This document shows, in pieces, positions 53,304 to 64,000 of a stretch of 64,000 bases of DNA. Made by a program: the position numbers and the translations under genes. This DNA comes from Kluyveromyces lactis. Taxonomy: Eukaryota; Ascomycota; Saccharomycetes; Saccharomycetales; Saccharomycetaceae. The DNA is taken from contig NC_006037.1 in the NCBI RefSeq assembly GCF_000002515.2, positions 1 through 64,000 on the forward strand, in the 5' to 3' direction. Under the pieces are notes generated by a model, which was not told the DNA's origin, searched no databases, and was given only the letters and a program-made list of their open reading frames with translations. Every line of letters starts with the position of its first letter. Position 1 is the stretch's first letter.

Positions 53304-56300
53304 TCAGGCTTCCTGACCATCCTCAGTATCACTTTCAGGCTCTTTGTGACGTTTCTCAGGCTGTTCTGTTGCGGTGTCGTCTATGGGTCTCTTATTAGGA
53401 GAAATTTCTGACGTTGAGAAGGGACTAGTGAATGTTGAATGAGAGCCAAATACAGGGGCCTGGAATGCTGCACTCATATTAGAAGTGTCATTCTCTACAG
53501 GTTTAATTGTGGACTTTTGTTGTTCTAAATTCCTGATCTTGCTTTCCAAAAATTTCAATTTCAAGGAAACTTGCTGTTTCCCTTCTTCGAAAGATTTTTG
53601 TTTTATTTCTGCCAAATCTGCTTCAAATTGCTTACGCATGGAATCCTTAAGTGCATTCAATTCTGCACGATGCTTTTCTAGAGTAATGGCATCATTTCCG
53701 ATCTCTCCTGCCAATTTTTGGGCCTTTTCGTTTACCTTTTCTTCAAAGGACTCTTCTAAAACAGCTTTTCTTGCCTCAACTATTTTATCAATCTTTTGTT
53801 GAGTAGGTAACCTGATCCGTTTCTTGAGGGCTTCTTCTGCTAATTTAATTTTTTCCAGAGTCTGCTTCTCATATTCTTTTTCCCATTCATTCTTCAAAGC
53901 ATCGATGTCTATATCCAAGGTAGGCTGCGAAGGAGACTGGACAGTAGTCTTTTCGCACTCTTCACGAATTCTCTTTTCTCTTTCTTCAAACTGTTTCCGG
54001 AGCTCTTCCTCTCTGGAATTCCAAGCAGATTCTTTTTCTGCCTCAAACTTGCTCCTCAATTCTTTTTCTTTATCTTTTATTAATTGTTCTTTTTCAGCTT
54101 CAAATTCTGTTTTCAAATTATCCACTATTGACTTCGTGTCTTCGTTGATAACTGGCGTATGATGTTCAGCTACTATTTTTTGAGCGTTGGAGGCTTCGGC
54201 TTCAAGCTCCTGTATTTTACTATTTAACATTTCCACAGTCTCAGTCAACGATTTTATTTTTTCATCTGAATCTGCATTATTCTGTTCGGTCTTGGAAGCA
54301 TTTTCCATTTGAACCTGAATAGAATGTAGATCTTCCTGCAATTTAGATAATTGAGAGTTAAAAGTCTGTTCCTTTGTTTCTGCTTCTTGCGTTACCACTT
54401 GTAATCTTTCTTCTAACTCTTTGCAAGCGGTCTTACATTTTCCTAAATCGGCCTCCACTTGAGATTTAGCTTCATTGATTTGGTTTATTTCTGATGATAA
54501 AGATTGTTCCTTTTCCTTGGAGGCATTCAATCTATCACGTGCTTGAAGCCTAATTCTTTGGAACTTCGATTCCCAGTCATCTTTCTCGGCAATGACGCTT
54601 TGCAAAGTATCCTTGGTAGTTTGCAGTTCATTTTTAACATCGTTAATTTCCTCCTTTAGTTTACCATGTTCTTCAGGATCAATACGTTCATATTTATGTA
54701 AGATATCTTGAGAACGGCTTTTCCACCGTTCTGCTTCTTCTTTCGATTGAATGAGTTCCTGTTCTTTAATTTTGATACCATTTTGCAAAGAGGAAATGGA
54801 CGACTGTAGTGGCGCCAGCCTATCATTACATTCTTGCAATTGCGACTTTAGATTGTCACATTCTTTCTTGAATGAACTATTTTCAGATCTTAGTGTAACG
54901 TTACTTTCTCTTAACAAGTGCAGTTGGTCAAGTTCTTTCATTATATTTTCTTGCTGCTCTAGCAAATGAGCGCTTTCACTGGAACTATTCTTAACTTGAG
55001 ATAATTGAGTATTCAAATCTTCAATTTCTGATTTTGCTATATCAAGGCGTTGTTTTAGAACCGTTTGCTCGCTCAATGCAACTTCTAGTTTAGTTTCTAG
55101 CATGTCTCTTTCACGGCGCAAGCTGATTAACAAGTCACTTGAATCATGAGAGTTGTCACGATCTTCAGTCTTGTTTAGCAATTCAATTTGGTCGTACAGG
55201 AGCTTATTTTGGGTTGATAGTTCTTGGACTCGTTGCTCCAAAACGGACAGTTTATCTTCGTACTCAGTCTTCTGTTCATTCCATAATTTTTCGCTATTCT
55301 TCAAGTTCTCCATAGCCAGTTGGGATTGGGTTTTAAGTGTCTCTAGATCAGATTTATAGCTTTGCGCCTCAGTTCTTAGGGACGTAATAGTTTTAGAGAC
55401 ATCTGCATGCTTTTGCAATTCAAGTTCGTAGCTCCGTTGACTCTCATTTGCATATTGCGTTTGCATTTCTAGATCTTTCTGAATCATTGCAATTTTTTCT
55501 TCGTAGTCAGCCTTAGTTCGATCCACAGATTCTTTCACCATCTGAAGCTTACTGATTTCTTCCATTGTTGCGTTCCTCTCAGTTTGGTATTCTGATTTTT
55601 GATGGAAAATTTCGTTATTCAGGTCTTTCACCTGATCGTTGAGAATATTGACAGTACTCTGTAATTGATTTCTTTCGTTTTCTAGAGTGATTATTGTCTT
55701 CTGAGATTCCTTCTGGGCCTCTTCAAAGGCCTGGCTTACTTCATTAACGGATTGCACGGACTGTTCCGCCAGAGTTTTATGATGCTCTATTTGTGAATAT
55801 GAATCAGAAAGTTGCAAGTTAACCTTTTCCAATTCCTGTCTCAAAGTCTCAACTAGGTTTTGAGCATCATCGACATTACTTAACATCGTATATGATTGTG
55901 CCCGTGCCTCGGCCTCCTTGAGTTTTGCGGATTGTTCATTGATAGTGGATTGCATTTTCTGAAGTTGAGCTTCTTTTTCTTCTAAGGTCGTTTTCTGTTG
56001 AGCTGCCTCACTAGTTAACTTATCAATCTTTTCTTGAAACCAATTATATTGATGCTCTTTATTGCTAGCAATTCCTGTGGTGTTTTTTTCAATTTCTTCA
56101 AGGCGTTCGAGTGAACCAGACAACTCAATTTCCAATTTTCTAAGCTTTTCCTTATAAGAATTCTGAGTTTCCTTGAGTAACATTTCTCTCTCACGTTGGA
56201 GTGTCTGAAGTTGCGCAATTAACACCTTGTATTCGACACTTTCTTTGGAAAATCTTTCGTTCTCTGCCTTCAGTTCCTTTTGAACCTTTGCCATAAACTG

Positions 56301-58550
56301 TTTTTCAGACTTCAAGATGGATAGTTCCGATTGTATAGATGACAAAGTGGATTTCGTTTTGATTAAGGAATCTACAGTCTCCTGTGTACGTTTGTCCTGT
56401 TTTGTTAAAATATCTTGTAGATCAGATGATCTTTTTTGTAGCTCCTCACATTGGCGTTTGGAAAGCTCTAAAGTTGATTGTAATAGATTTAACCTATCTT
56501 CTGCAAGAGTACGTGAAGTTTTCTCAGATTCGAAATTAAGTGATATTTCATATAATTTCTTACGCAGGTTGCTGTTTTCTGATGACCATTCCTTGGCATT
56601 ATTCTCTGCTTCTTGAATGACAGCGGTGAGTCTTGTTTCGAGATCCTTCACTTTATCGTCATTATCAGGAGAAGGGTAAGTAATGGCCTTAGGTGTGTTT
56701 GTGCCAGAGCTAGCATTTACTGACAATGCCTTGTATGCGTCCCTCTCCTTTGATAGAATGACTAGTTGGTTTTCAAGGTTCTGTGCATGATCATGAAGTG
56801 TAAGAATGGTTTCTTTTGCCTCTCTCACCGTTTCATCCTCTAATACCTGGATTTGAGATTTGTTTTCAGCTTCCCTGCGTTCTAATTCATCAGCAAGATT
56901 GCGAATTGTAGAAAGAAGTTCGGAGTTTTTCTGCTGCAACTCAACTACTGATCTAAATTCTACTAGTCGATCGGTTATAATGCCTTGAGTGTCAGAGGTC
57001 TTTGTTATTTCTTGAGAGTTGGTTAGATTTTTGACAAATTGCAATTCTTCAGCGGATAATGGTCCGCCATCCTCTGACTTAATAGATTCGTTCACGAGTA
57101 AGTACTGTATCTGATGGGCAAGGTCAACACGTTGCTTAGATAGGGAGGCTATTTGAGTCTCATAGCTTTTCACAGTAGCTTTCAAATAATCAAGTTGTGA
57201 CGACTTTTGATCACGGTCTTTGCCAGTTGACTCTAACAAAATAGTAACCTCATTTAACTCTCTTTCAAGCATTTCACTTCTCTCTTTGAAGGAATTGAGA
57301 ACAGGGATTTTATGCTCTAATTCAACAACGAATGCTTCCACTTGCATTTTTAACTCGTCTTTTTGTCTTTTCTCAATAACCAGCTGTTTTTTGAGCATTC
57401 CCAAATCACCATATAACTTAGGTATGACAGAAACCGATTTTTCTGAAGACGCAGTGGTATTACCAACTTCGGAGTCTTCTAATTTTATGTTGGATGTTAA
57501 TTCATCGATTGTCTCCTTAAGTTTTATGCAGTTAGATTCAGATGCGTCTAAACGATATTTGACCGCATTGAGCTCTTCAATGAGCTCGTCTCTTTCTTTT
57601 TCGGTGAAATATGATGAGTCCATGTTATTCTTTGTAGCATCCATTTCTTTCTTCAATGATTCCATATGTTTCTCTAGAGCATCAATCATTCTCTGCTTTA
57701 AAGACATCTCTTTCGTAAGCTCTTGTTTAGAGAAATTGTACTCATCTTTAATTTCTTTGTTCTCGGAAAGTTTTTGCTCCAGTTGTTCATGTAAACTGTG
57801 TACCGATTGTTTTAGTTTCTGATTACTGGTTCGAGCTATTTCCAACTCTGATTCCATATTCGATACCTTTAACTGAGAATCTTGTAATTCACTAATTGTG
57901 CTTTCTCTAAACTCATTGAGTTGTACGGTCTTGGTATTTAACTGATTGGTCAACCAGTCATTGTTTTCTCTCAATAATGTGATTTCTTGTTCCATCCTTA
58001 AAATCTCGCTTTTCGAACGTAGCTCTAAGGCCTGCTGAGTTTGTAGCTCAGTTTCAGTATTGACGACTTTTTGTCTAAGTTCCTTATTCGCTCCCTGTGC
58101 TTCATTCAATTTAGCTTTGGTAGAACTGAGTTCTTCAATTTTTTCGTTTAGTGACTCTGCAATATCTTGCTTAGAAGCGTCAGCAAGTTCTTTTTGTTGC
58201 CTCTCTACTTCTATTTCTTGTTCCAATTCTATGATTCTTTTGGTCACTTGTGAATTTCCTTCAATTAGACGCCTTTTCTCTTCTTCAAAGTGTAAGCGCT
58301 CATCCTTCCCATCTTCCAATGCCTTGGCTAGTTGAGAGATGTGAATTTTGAATGATTCTAGTTTGTTCTCTGATTGAGATTTTAATTGATCCAAGGTAGC
58401 AGTTATTCTTAGGTTTTCAGATTTTTGTTTCCGAAGATCTTCCAACTTCTCCTCAATCCTACCTAAAACATCATTATTAATGTCTTGTATCAGTTGCTGG
58501 TCGACTTGTAGAAAGTCTGCGACCCTAGAGGCAATGGGTTCTACGGACAT
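53304..58550 (-). CDS. MLP1: Nuclear pore basket coiled-coil protein Mlp1/Mlp2
   Basis: 1748 residues from MSVEPIAS; an ATG at 58583 would add 11 unrelated residues, so I choose the inner start. Almost the whole chain (about 40-1620) is heptad-patterned coiled coil rich in Glu, Lys, Gln and Leu. The C-terminus is globular or disordered, with a basic-acidic tail (NKRPIDDTATEQPEKRHKEPES) that may hold a nuclear localisation signal. The N-terminus aligns with Mlp1 (HLNDKLLQFNELKSENL against RIEEKLEDLRKQKSENL). S. cerevisiae has MLP1 (YKR095W) and MLP2 (YIL149C); this is the single pre-duplication copy. It anchors to the pore basket and acts in mRNA quality control and telomere tethering. Confidence 0.94.
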   Translation of the reverse strand: MSVEPIASRVADFLQVDQQLIQDINNDVLGRIEEKLEDLRKQKSENLRITATLDQLKSQSENKLESFKIHISQLAKALEDGKDERLHFEEEKRRLIEGNSQVTKRIIELEQEIEVERQQKELADASKQDIAESLNEKIEELSSTKAKLNEAQGANKELRQKVVNTETELQTQQALELRSKSEILRMEQEITLLRENNDWLTNQLNTKTVQLNEFRESTISELQDSQLKVSNMESELEIARTSNQKLKQSVHSLHEQLEQKLSENKEIKDEYNFSKQELTKEMSLKQRMIDALEKHMESLKKEMDATKNNMDSSYFTEKERDELIEELNAVKYRLDASESNCIKLKETIDELTSNIKLEDSEVGNTTASSEKSVSVIPKLYGDLGMLKKQLVIEKRQKDELKMQVEAFVVELEHKIPVLNSFKERSEMLERELNEVTILLESTGKDRDQKSSQLDYLKATVKSYETQIASLSKQRVDLAHQIQYLLVNESIKSEDGGPLSAEELQFVKNLTNSQEITKTSDTQGIITDRLVEFRSVVELQQKNSELLSTIRNLADELERREAENKSQIQVLEDETVREAKETILTLHDHAQNLENQLVILSKERDAYKALSVNASSGTNTPKAITYPSPDNDDKVKDLETRLTAVIQEAENNAKEWSSENSNLRKKLYEISLNFESEKTSRTLAEDRLNLLQSTLELSKRQCEELQKRSSDLQDILTKQDKRTQETVDSLIKTKSTLSSIQSELSILKSEKQFMAKVQKELKAENERFSKESVEYKVLIAQLQTLQREREMLLKETQNSYKEKLRKLEIELSGSLERLEEIEKNTTGIASNKEHQYNWFQEKIDKLTSEAAQQKTTLEEKEAQLQKMQSTINEQSAKLKEAEARAQSYTMLSNVDDAQNLVETLRQELEKVNLQLSDSYSQIEHHKTLAEQSVQSVNEVSQAFEEAQKESQKTIITLENERNQLQSTVNILNDQVKDLNNEIFHQKSEYQTERNATMEEISKLQMVKESVDRTKADYEEKIAMIQKDLEMQTQYANESQRSYELELQKHADVSKTITSLRTEAQSYKSDLETLKTQSQLAMENLKNSEKLWNEQKTEYEDKLSVLEQRVQELSTQNKLLYDQIELLNKTEDRDNSHDSSDLLISLRRERDMLETKLEVALSEQTVLKQRLDIAKSEIEDLNTQLSQVKNSSSESAHLLEQQENIMKELDQLHLLRESNVTLRSENSSFKKECDNLKSQLQECNDRLAPLQSSISSLQNGIKIKEQELIQSKEEAERWKSRSQDILHKYERIDPEEHGKLKEEINDVKNELQTTKDTLQSVIAEKDDWESKFQRIRLQARDRLNASKEKEQSLSSEINQINEAKSQVEADLGKCKTACKELEERLQVVTQEAETKEQTFNSQLSKLQEDLHSIQVQMENASKTEQNNADSDEKIKSLTETVEMLNSKIQELEAEASNAQKIVAEHHTPVINEDTKSIVDNLKTEFEAEKEQLIKDKEKELRSKFEAEKESAWNSREEELRKQFEEREKRIREECEKTTVQSPSQPTLDIDIDALKNEWEKEYEKQTLEKIKLAEEALKKRIRLPTQQKIDKIVEARKAVLEESFEEKVNEKAQKLAGEIGNDAITLEKHRAELNALKDSMRKQFEADLAEIKQKSFEEGKQQVSLKLKFLESKIRNLEQQKSTIKPVENDTSNMSAAFQAPVFGSHSTFTSPFSTSEISPNKRPIDDTATEQPEKRHKEPESDTEDGQEA

Positions 58551-59179
58551 TCTCAACTCCACAACACAACAATGGAATAGCAATCTATAAGACGCTACTT
58601 TTACCTAGTGTTCAAGCTAATCGCTATGATATTCAATTAGAAGTATACTAAAAATTTCTGCAGGTATACATGAGCATATACAATGCACATAGGCTTTGTT
58701 CTTGACAGGTAATTTTTGTTCAATTTCAATATTAGGTCCAATTCGGTGAAATTCAAAATAACGACCAGATACCACGAACTGACTGCAGAACGAAATACAG
58801 AAGTCGTATCTAAACTAACAATCAGGGTAACCGGTACCAGTAAAATTCTACGTTCCAAGTTGGGACGGTTTGCAACAACATCCGTGCACTATTCAACAGT
58901 GTGTCTGGGTGTATAAATTTCGGGGCTTGACAATTAAAAATGCATATATTCCTCAAAACGGTATTTTTATTTTCTAATTGCAGAAATCACTTCGTTTTTG
59001 CTCGTTGTCGATTCCTCAGGTTCACCAACTTTCTATGTACCAAACCCAGATTGAGGAAAGCAAGCAAGAATTCATACTCAAAGTATTTTGGATTATATCA
59101 TTTAATCATACGCACTTAAGATAGCTGTACTTAGTTGTTGATTACTATCAAAAAGATCAGGAAAGGACAAGATTCAAAA
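58551..59179. promoter_or_regulatory. Divergent MLP / RPL40 promoter
   Basis: 629 bp. The RPL40-facing part holds two Rap1-type sites (listed separately) followed by T-rich tracts. No gene is supported here. Confidence 0.6.
58877..58912. promoter_or_regulatory. Pair of Rap1-type sites of RPL40
   Basis: AACATCCGTGCA at 58877-58888 fits the ribosomal-protein-gene HOMOL1 consensus. On the minus strand ACACCCAGACACA (58912-58900) fits the RPG-box consensus. The sites are 11 bp apart and about 270-300 bp before the RPL40 ATG, the usual paired arrangement of yeast ribosomal protein promoters. Confidence 0.7.
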
Positions 59180-60105
<926 letters not shown>

Positions 60106-60377
60106 TCGATTCTGCTACCACTATGGAGTACATACATATTTACGCACATTCACTATCATATGTGTTTTTTCATATTAGCTTTACAGATCTATTATTTTGA
60201 TTTAAATATAAATCTTCTTTAACATTGTTTAATATCATTGAACGTTCCTGAGCGTTGCTTTGTGTGACTGTCGGTAATGCACTGTACTGGATATTTAACA
60301 CATCGAATGTATTAAGGGTCGGAAATATACATGTGTATGAGTACCTTTAAGTTTTATATAATGTTACATTCGCAAAT

Positions 60378-63300
60378 CTATTCTTCTCTCTGTTTCTCTT
60401 TTTTCGAACAGTACTGTGCGATTATTTTCTTTAACAATGGTCTTTTAATGGGTTTTGGTAGGAAACCATCCATTCCACTTTCTAGACAAACTTTAATATT
60501 GCTATCATCTGCGTATGCGGTTAACGCAACAATGGGCCCTTTATATAATAGATCATTCCGGATCATTTTGGTAGCCAACAACCCATCCACCCTCGGCATT
60601 TGAACATCCATGAATATCATGGAGTAGGATTCGCCATTCTTTAAGATTTCTTCAACTTTCTCATAAGCTTCTTGTCCGTCACATGCCATATCAAGATCTG
60701 TGAGTCCTTCTAACTGAAGCATTCTTTTTATAACTTCCTGATTGACATTATTATCTTCAGCAACCAAAACTCTATGCCGAGTAACTTCACTTGCTACAGA
60801 TGATATACTCCTAGTACTGGTCGCCGTACCCGTACTTTGTAAAAATGGTCTATCAACACGAACATTCCCAACGCTATTTTCAGTAGAATTACTGGCTTTT
60901 CTCTCACTGACATTGTTATCGCTATGTCCGTCGATACTAGATTTAGATTTCTTTGTTTGAACAGATTTCCTAGAGGAATTGATTTTAAATTTAACCTTTC
61001 TGTTCTTCCTGCTGTGAATATTGAACTCATCTTCAAACTGTTTTTCAGCACCATCGAATACTATCTCTTTTGTTTGCTGTAGTGGCACAGTGAAAATAAA
61101 TTTACTTCCAACACCAACTTTCGAATCCAACTTCATTGTACCTTTCATCATCTTTGCCAACTGCCTACAAATGGATAAGCCCAAGCCAGTTCCACCGTAT
61201 TGTCTAGAGAGCGTCTGATCACCTTGAACAAACGGTTCAAAAACAGATTCTTGAAGTGAAGGATCAATACCCGAGCCAGTATCTTCCACTTCCATACTTA
61301 TAACCCAAGTCTTTGGTACCTTAAGATCTCTGAACGTATTCTCTTCCGTATCTGAATCCGTTGAAGACAGAACTTTCTTGAACTGCGAATGGAAAATTGC
61401 ATCATCGTAAGAGCTTGAAGTACTTGTAGATAATATTGACATCTTTTCTTTTTCGTCTTCGTTTTCTTCGTGCTTACTTTCAAGAACAATGCTACTTTCA
61501 TCGTTGTCATTGCCCTCCGTTGACGTTTCGGATTCGACTTGAATTGAGCCTTCTTTTGTCTTAGTTGTTGGGGAAGTTGATCCATCTTTAGTAGCAGTAT
61601 TAACGCTGCCACTAGAAGAATTGAAAGGAAGCCTCATGGGAGTAGTTGAAGTTAAATTGAACTCAAAATCATCATTTGCTTCAGAACCAGGGACCACAAA
61701 TACCTCTTGATAATCGACACTTTCACTCCTTTTTGAGTCGTATTCGCCAAGCAATTTGATCCTAACATCAACTTTACCATCAACTGGTGTGAATTTTAGA
61801 GCATTTGAGACTAGATTCATAACAATTTGAATGATTCTATTTGAATCACCCCATAATACCAAAGTTCTAATGAAATTTGGTGTAAGGGCAATGGACAATT
61901 TAACATGCTGATCTTTTGCTAGTTTGCCAAAGATGGATTTAATCTGCAAAGCAATATCCATAACGGAGAAGTCACGTTCCTCCAATTTTGTTCTCTTTAA
62001 GACATTCTTAGAGAAAGTCAAAAGTTCTGTTAGAATATGCAACAACAATTCACCTGATCTGAAAATCAACTTCAAACTGTTCTGCACTTTTTGCATATCA
62101 GTTTCTGCCATGGCAATTGCAGTCATACCAAGGATACCGTTTAGTGGAGTCCTCAATTCATGAGAAATGTTGGCAATGAAAACTGTTTTTGCTTCATTTG
62201 CAGACTCGGCCTGAATCTTAGCCGCTTCTAATTGTTTTGTTCTAGCACGAACTCTTTCTTCTAAAAGAGCATAGTGTCTATCTAGCTCATCTGTCATTGT
62301 GTTAAATGTATCTGTGAGTTCTGATAGTTCATCTTGAAAAAATCTTCTGTATACTGGGACATATGCTTCCACTAGGTTGGTTGATTTGATATATCGTTCG
62401 GAGGTATATGAAGAAGAATCATTAGAAAATGGGGTAGATCCAGTAGTAGCTGAACGTGTCAGGTCTCCGGGGCCTCTGGGTATAGTCTGTGAGTTTCTTG
62501 CGGAAACGCTTGGTGAATCTGTTCTACTTGGAGGGAAAACATTATAATTGTGATTCAGATAATTACTGGGCGTACCTTTGGTGACAGATTTGTTGAACAG
62601 CTTCATCACCTGGTTTTGGTTAGATGTGCTACGAGTCCTAGAATGTGTAATTGCAGTATTTGAATCTGAATTGCCAGTGTTGCTATAGTGCTTTAAGTCT
62701 CTCCCAGATGTAATGATTTCAGTAGCCTTCTGAAGTCTGACTATAGGTTGCACAGCCCAGTGTGCTATAGGGAAAGTCAATAAGCACATAAATACGGCAA
62801 TAGCGCACACCGTACCAGCAATGATTTTCATAAGCCGTATAGTGGGAGACAAGAATACTTGTTCAGGTTGGGTAACAACGGCCACCCAATTTACAAGTTT
62901 AAAAGTTGGTGGTGAATACCCTACTGCTATGTTTCTCTCCTGAACCATATTTGTTTTCATAACTGAACCAACTTTCCCATTTTCGAATGCATCAGCTATA
63001 AACGTGCCGTTCTTAATTGGAAAAGTCACTTTTGAACTGAATGATGAGGTTCCATGCGGAGGGAAAACGAAATGATAACCAGTCAGTGAACTATTACTAT
63101 CGAAAACAGCAGATAGGATTGATACGGATGACTTATCTAAAGCAATTGTATCATTTACAACAGCCTTTAAACTTTCCGCCGATGCAATGACAGTAATATA
63201 GCCGGCAATTTCGTTAGTATTCAGAATAATAGATGGATTTGTTGAAACTGGCAATGACATGGACAACAAGTAATTTGTCCAGTTATATACCGGATCTGTA

Positions 63301-63845
63301 ACGATACCCGTAGTTAGTAGCGAAGAAGACAAAGGCTCTACGCCAGATAGAGGAAAGAGCTCTGCTAAAACGTTTTCCGGAATGTTGTCACCAGACCCAT
63401 TATTGGTGGAGTTTATTACGGTGTTGAAAGACGTATCATAAACTCTAGCAGCACTGAACAAACCTGAAGAACCAAGAAACTTTTCTAAACTGTCTTCTGC
63501 AGAATTCCAATTATCTCTAGATGAATTACCAGCTCTAAAATTGACTAACGCATCTTGTAATGTGTCTCTTGTAGACAACCAATATATTTGATAGTATAAA
63601 TAATTCAAGTTCTGATCAACTTGTGATGATTTTAATTGTGCTGCAACCTGTAATCTTTCAGCTCGTACGGATTTGTAGTTCGTTGTGAAATAAACCCCAG
63701 TAGTAACCGTAATGATTGTTAACGATAAAACGCAAATAGAGCACACGAGAATAATAAGTTGGGTTCGTAAACCAACATTAAACGGCGGTGTAAACCGTTC
63801 CCGAAGAGCTTTAAGACTGCAACGTCTCTTTAAGCCTGCCAACAT
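60378..63845 (-). CDS. SLN1: Osmosensing hybrid histidine kinase Sln1
   Basis: 1155 residues. Two membrane spans (about 28-50 and 337-360) flank an extracellular sensor domain with many N-glycosylation sequons; then a linker with a coiled coil, HisKA with the phospho-accepting H562 in ANISHELRTPLNGILG, a HATPase with N box IVMNLVSNALKFTP and G boxes DTGSGIDP and GGTGLGLSI, separated by a long Ser/Asp/Glu-rich insert, and a C-terminal receiver (about 1020-1140) with D1080 in FMDVQMPRVDG and K near TAYADD. In S. cerevisiae Sln1 phosphorylates Ypd1, which passes phosphate to Ssk1 and Skn7, keeping the HOG pathway off until osmotic shock. Place next to RPL40 matches YIL147C. Confidence 0.97.
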   Translation of the reverse strand: MLAGLKRRCSLKALRERFTPPFNVGLRTQLIILVCSICVLSLTIITVTTGVYFTTNYKSVRAERLQVAAQLKSSQVDQNLNYLYYQIYWLSTRDTLQDALVNFRAGNSSRDNWNSAEDSLEKFLGSSGLFSAARVYDTSFNTVINSTNNGSGDNIPENVLAELFPLSGVEPLSSSLLTTGIVTDPVYNWTNYLLSMSLPVSTNPSIILNTNEIAGYITVIASAESLKAVVNDTIALDKSSVSILSAVFDSNSSLTGYHFVFPPHGTSSFSSKVTFPIKNGTFIADAFENGKVGSVMKTNMVQERNIAVGYSPPTFKLVNWVAVVTQPEQVFLSPTIRLMKIIAGTVCAIAVFMCLLTFPIAHWAVQPIVRLQKATEIITSGRDLKHYSNTGNSDSNTAITHSRTRSTSNQNQVMKLFNKSVTKGTPSNYLNHNYNVFPPSRTDSPSVSARNSQTIPRGPGDLTRSATTGSTPFSNDSSSYTSERYIKSTNLVEAYVPVYRRFFQDELSELTDTFNTMTDELDRHYALLEERVRARTKQLEAAKIQAESANEAKTVFIANISHELRTPLNGILGMTAIAMAETDMQKVQNSLKLIFRSGELLLHILTELLTFSKNVLKRTKLEERDFSVMDIALQIKSIFGKLAKDQHVKLSIALTPNFIRTLVLWGDSNRIIQIVMNLVSNALKFTPVDGKVDVRIKLLGEYDSKRSESVDYQEVFVVPGSEANDDFEFNLTSTTPMRLPFNSSSGSVNTATKDGSTSPTTKTKEGSIQVESETSTEGNDNDESSIVLESKHEENEDEKEKMSILSTSTSSSYDDAIFHSQFKKVLSSTDSDTEENTFRDLKVPKTWVISMEVEDTGSGIDPSLQESVFEPFVQGDQTLSRQYGGTGLGLSICRQLAKMMKGTMKLDSKVGVGSKFIFTVPLQQTKEIVFDGAEKQFEDEFNIHSRKNRKVKFKINSSRKSVQTKKSKSSIDGHSDNNVSERKASNSTENSVGNVRVDRPFLQSTGTATSTRSISSVASEVTRHRVLVAEDNNVNQEVIKRMLQLEGLTDLDMACDGQEAYEKVEEILKNGESYSMIFMDVQMPRVDGLLATKMIRNDLLYKGPIVALTAYADDSNIKVCLESGMDGFLPKPIKRPLLKKIIAQYCSKKEKQREE

Positions 63846-64000
63846 CGTGAATTATTATCGTCCGATAGTTAGCATACGAGGTTGAAGTCTGGAATACAGG
63901 TTAGGTTGGTATTAATGACAGACAATTTACAATCCCCTCATGACGTCTCCTATCAAGAACCAATGAACTTCTTAAACTTTGATCTTTGTTTTCTTTTAAT
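63846..64000 (-). promoter_or_regulatory. SLN1 upstream region, cut by the window edge
   Basis: 155 bp, no gene seen. Confidence 0.4.

Overview
This window is the end of a budding-yeast chromosome. Its left edge is the telomere: a 25-bp repeat whose G-strand reads ACGGATTTGATTAGGTATGT plus GGTGT, which is the repeat known from Kluyveromyces lactis. The repeat, the strand-biased subtelomeric R-type element next to it, pre-duplication gene order and yeast introns (GTATGT...TACTAAC) all point to K. lactis or a very close relative. The first ~20 bases look like cloning-vector polylinker, not yeast DNA.

Layout. 22-627: telomere, 24 repeat copies. 628-about 2640: pyrimidine-rich (+ strand) subtelomeric element with internal duplications, four Reb1-type sites, several CACGTG sites and small hairpin repeats. 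2788-14236: gene-poor accessory zone with an Fe(II)/2-oxoglutarate oxygenase, a monocarboxylate-permease-like MCH gene, a small unrecognised secreted protein, a secreted acid phosphatase with Pho4-type sites, and fossil Ty1/copia-like LTRs. 14237-21338: metabolism and membrane genes: THI4, a TspO/MBR protein, an acetate/ammonium exporter family gene and GTT1. 22024-29091: SMC3, an intron-bearing tRNA-Gly(UCC) and the divergent vitamin B6 pair SNO/SNZ. 29717 to the right edge: a block matching both S. cerevisiae chromosome IX (YIL156W-YIL147C) and XI (YKR098C-YKR094C): UBP7/UBP11, GUT2, IMP2', RRD1, PCK1, a YIL152W-position gene, ESL1/ESL2, PCC1, a divergent diacylglycerol/sphingosine-kinase-like gene, MCM10, MLP1/2, RPL40 and SLN1.

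Several genes serve non-fermentative carbon use (PCK1, GUT2, acetate transporter, MCH permease, IMP2'), others vitamin and phosphate supply (THI4, SNZ/SNO, acid phosphatase). The right part holds housekeeping functions (cohesin, replication initiation, nuclear pore basket, ribosome, osmosensing).

Three spliced gene models were worked out by reading splice signals: RPL40 (8-nt first exon), PCC1 and MCM10. The last two give N-termini that fit their families, and each is missed if only uninterrupted reading frames are used.
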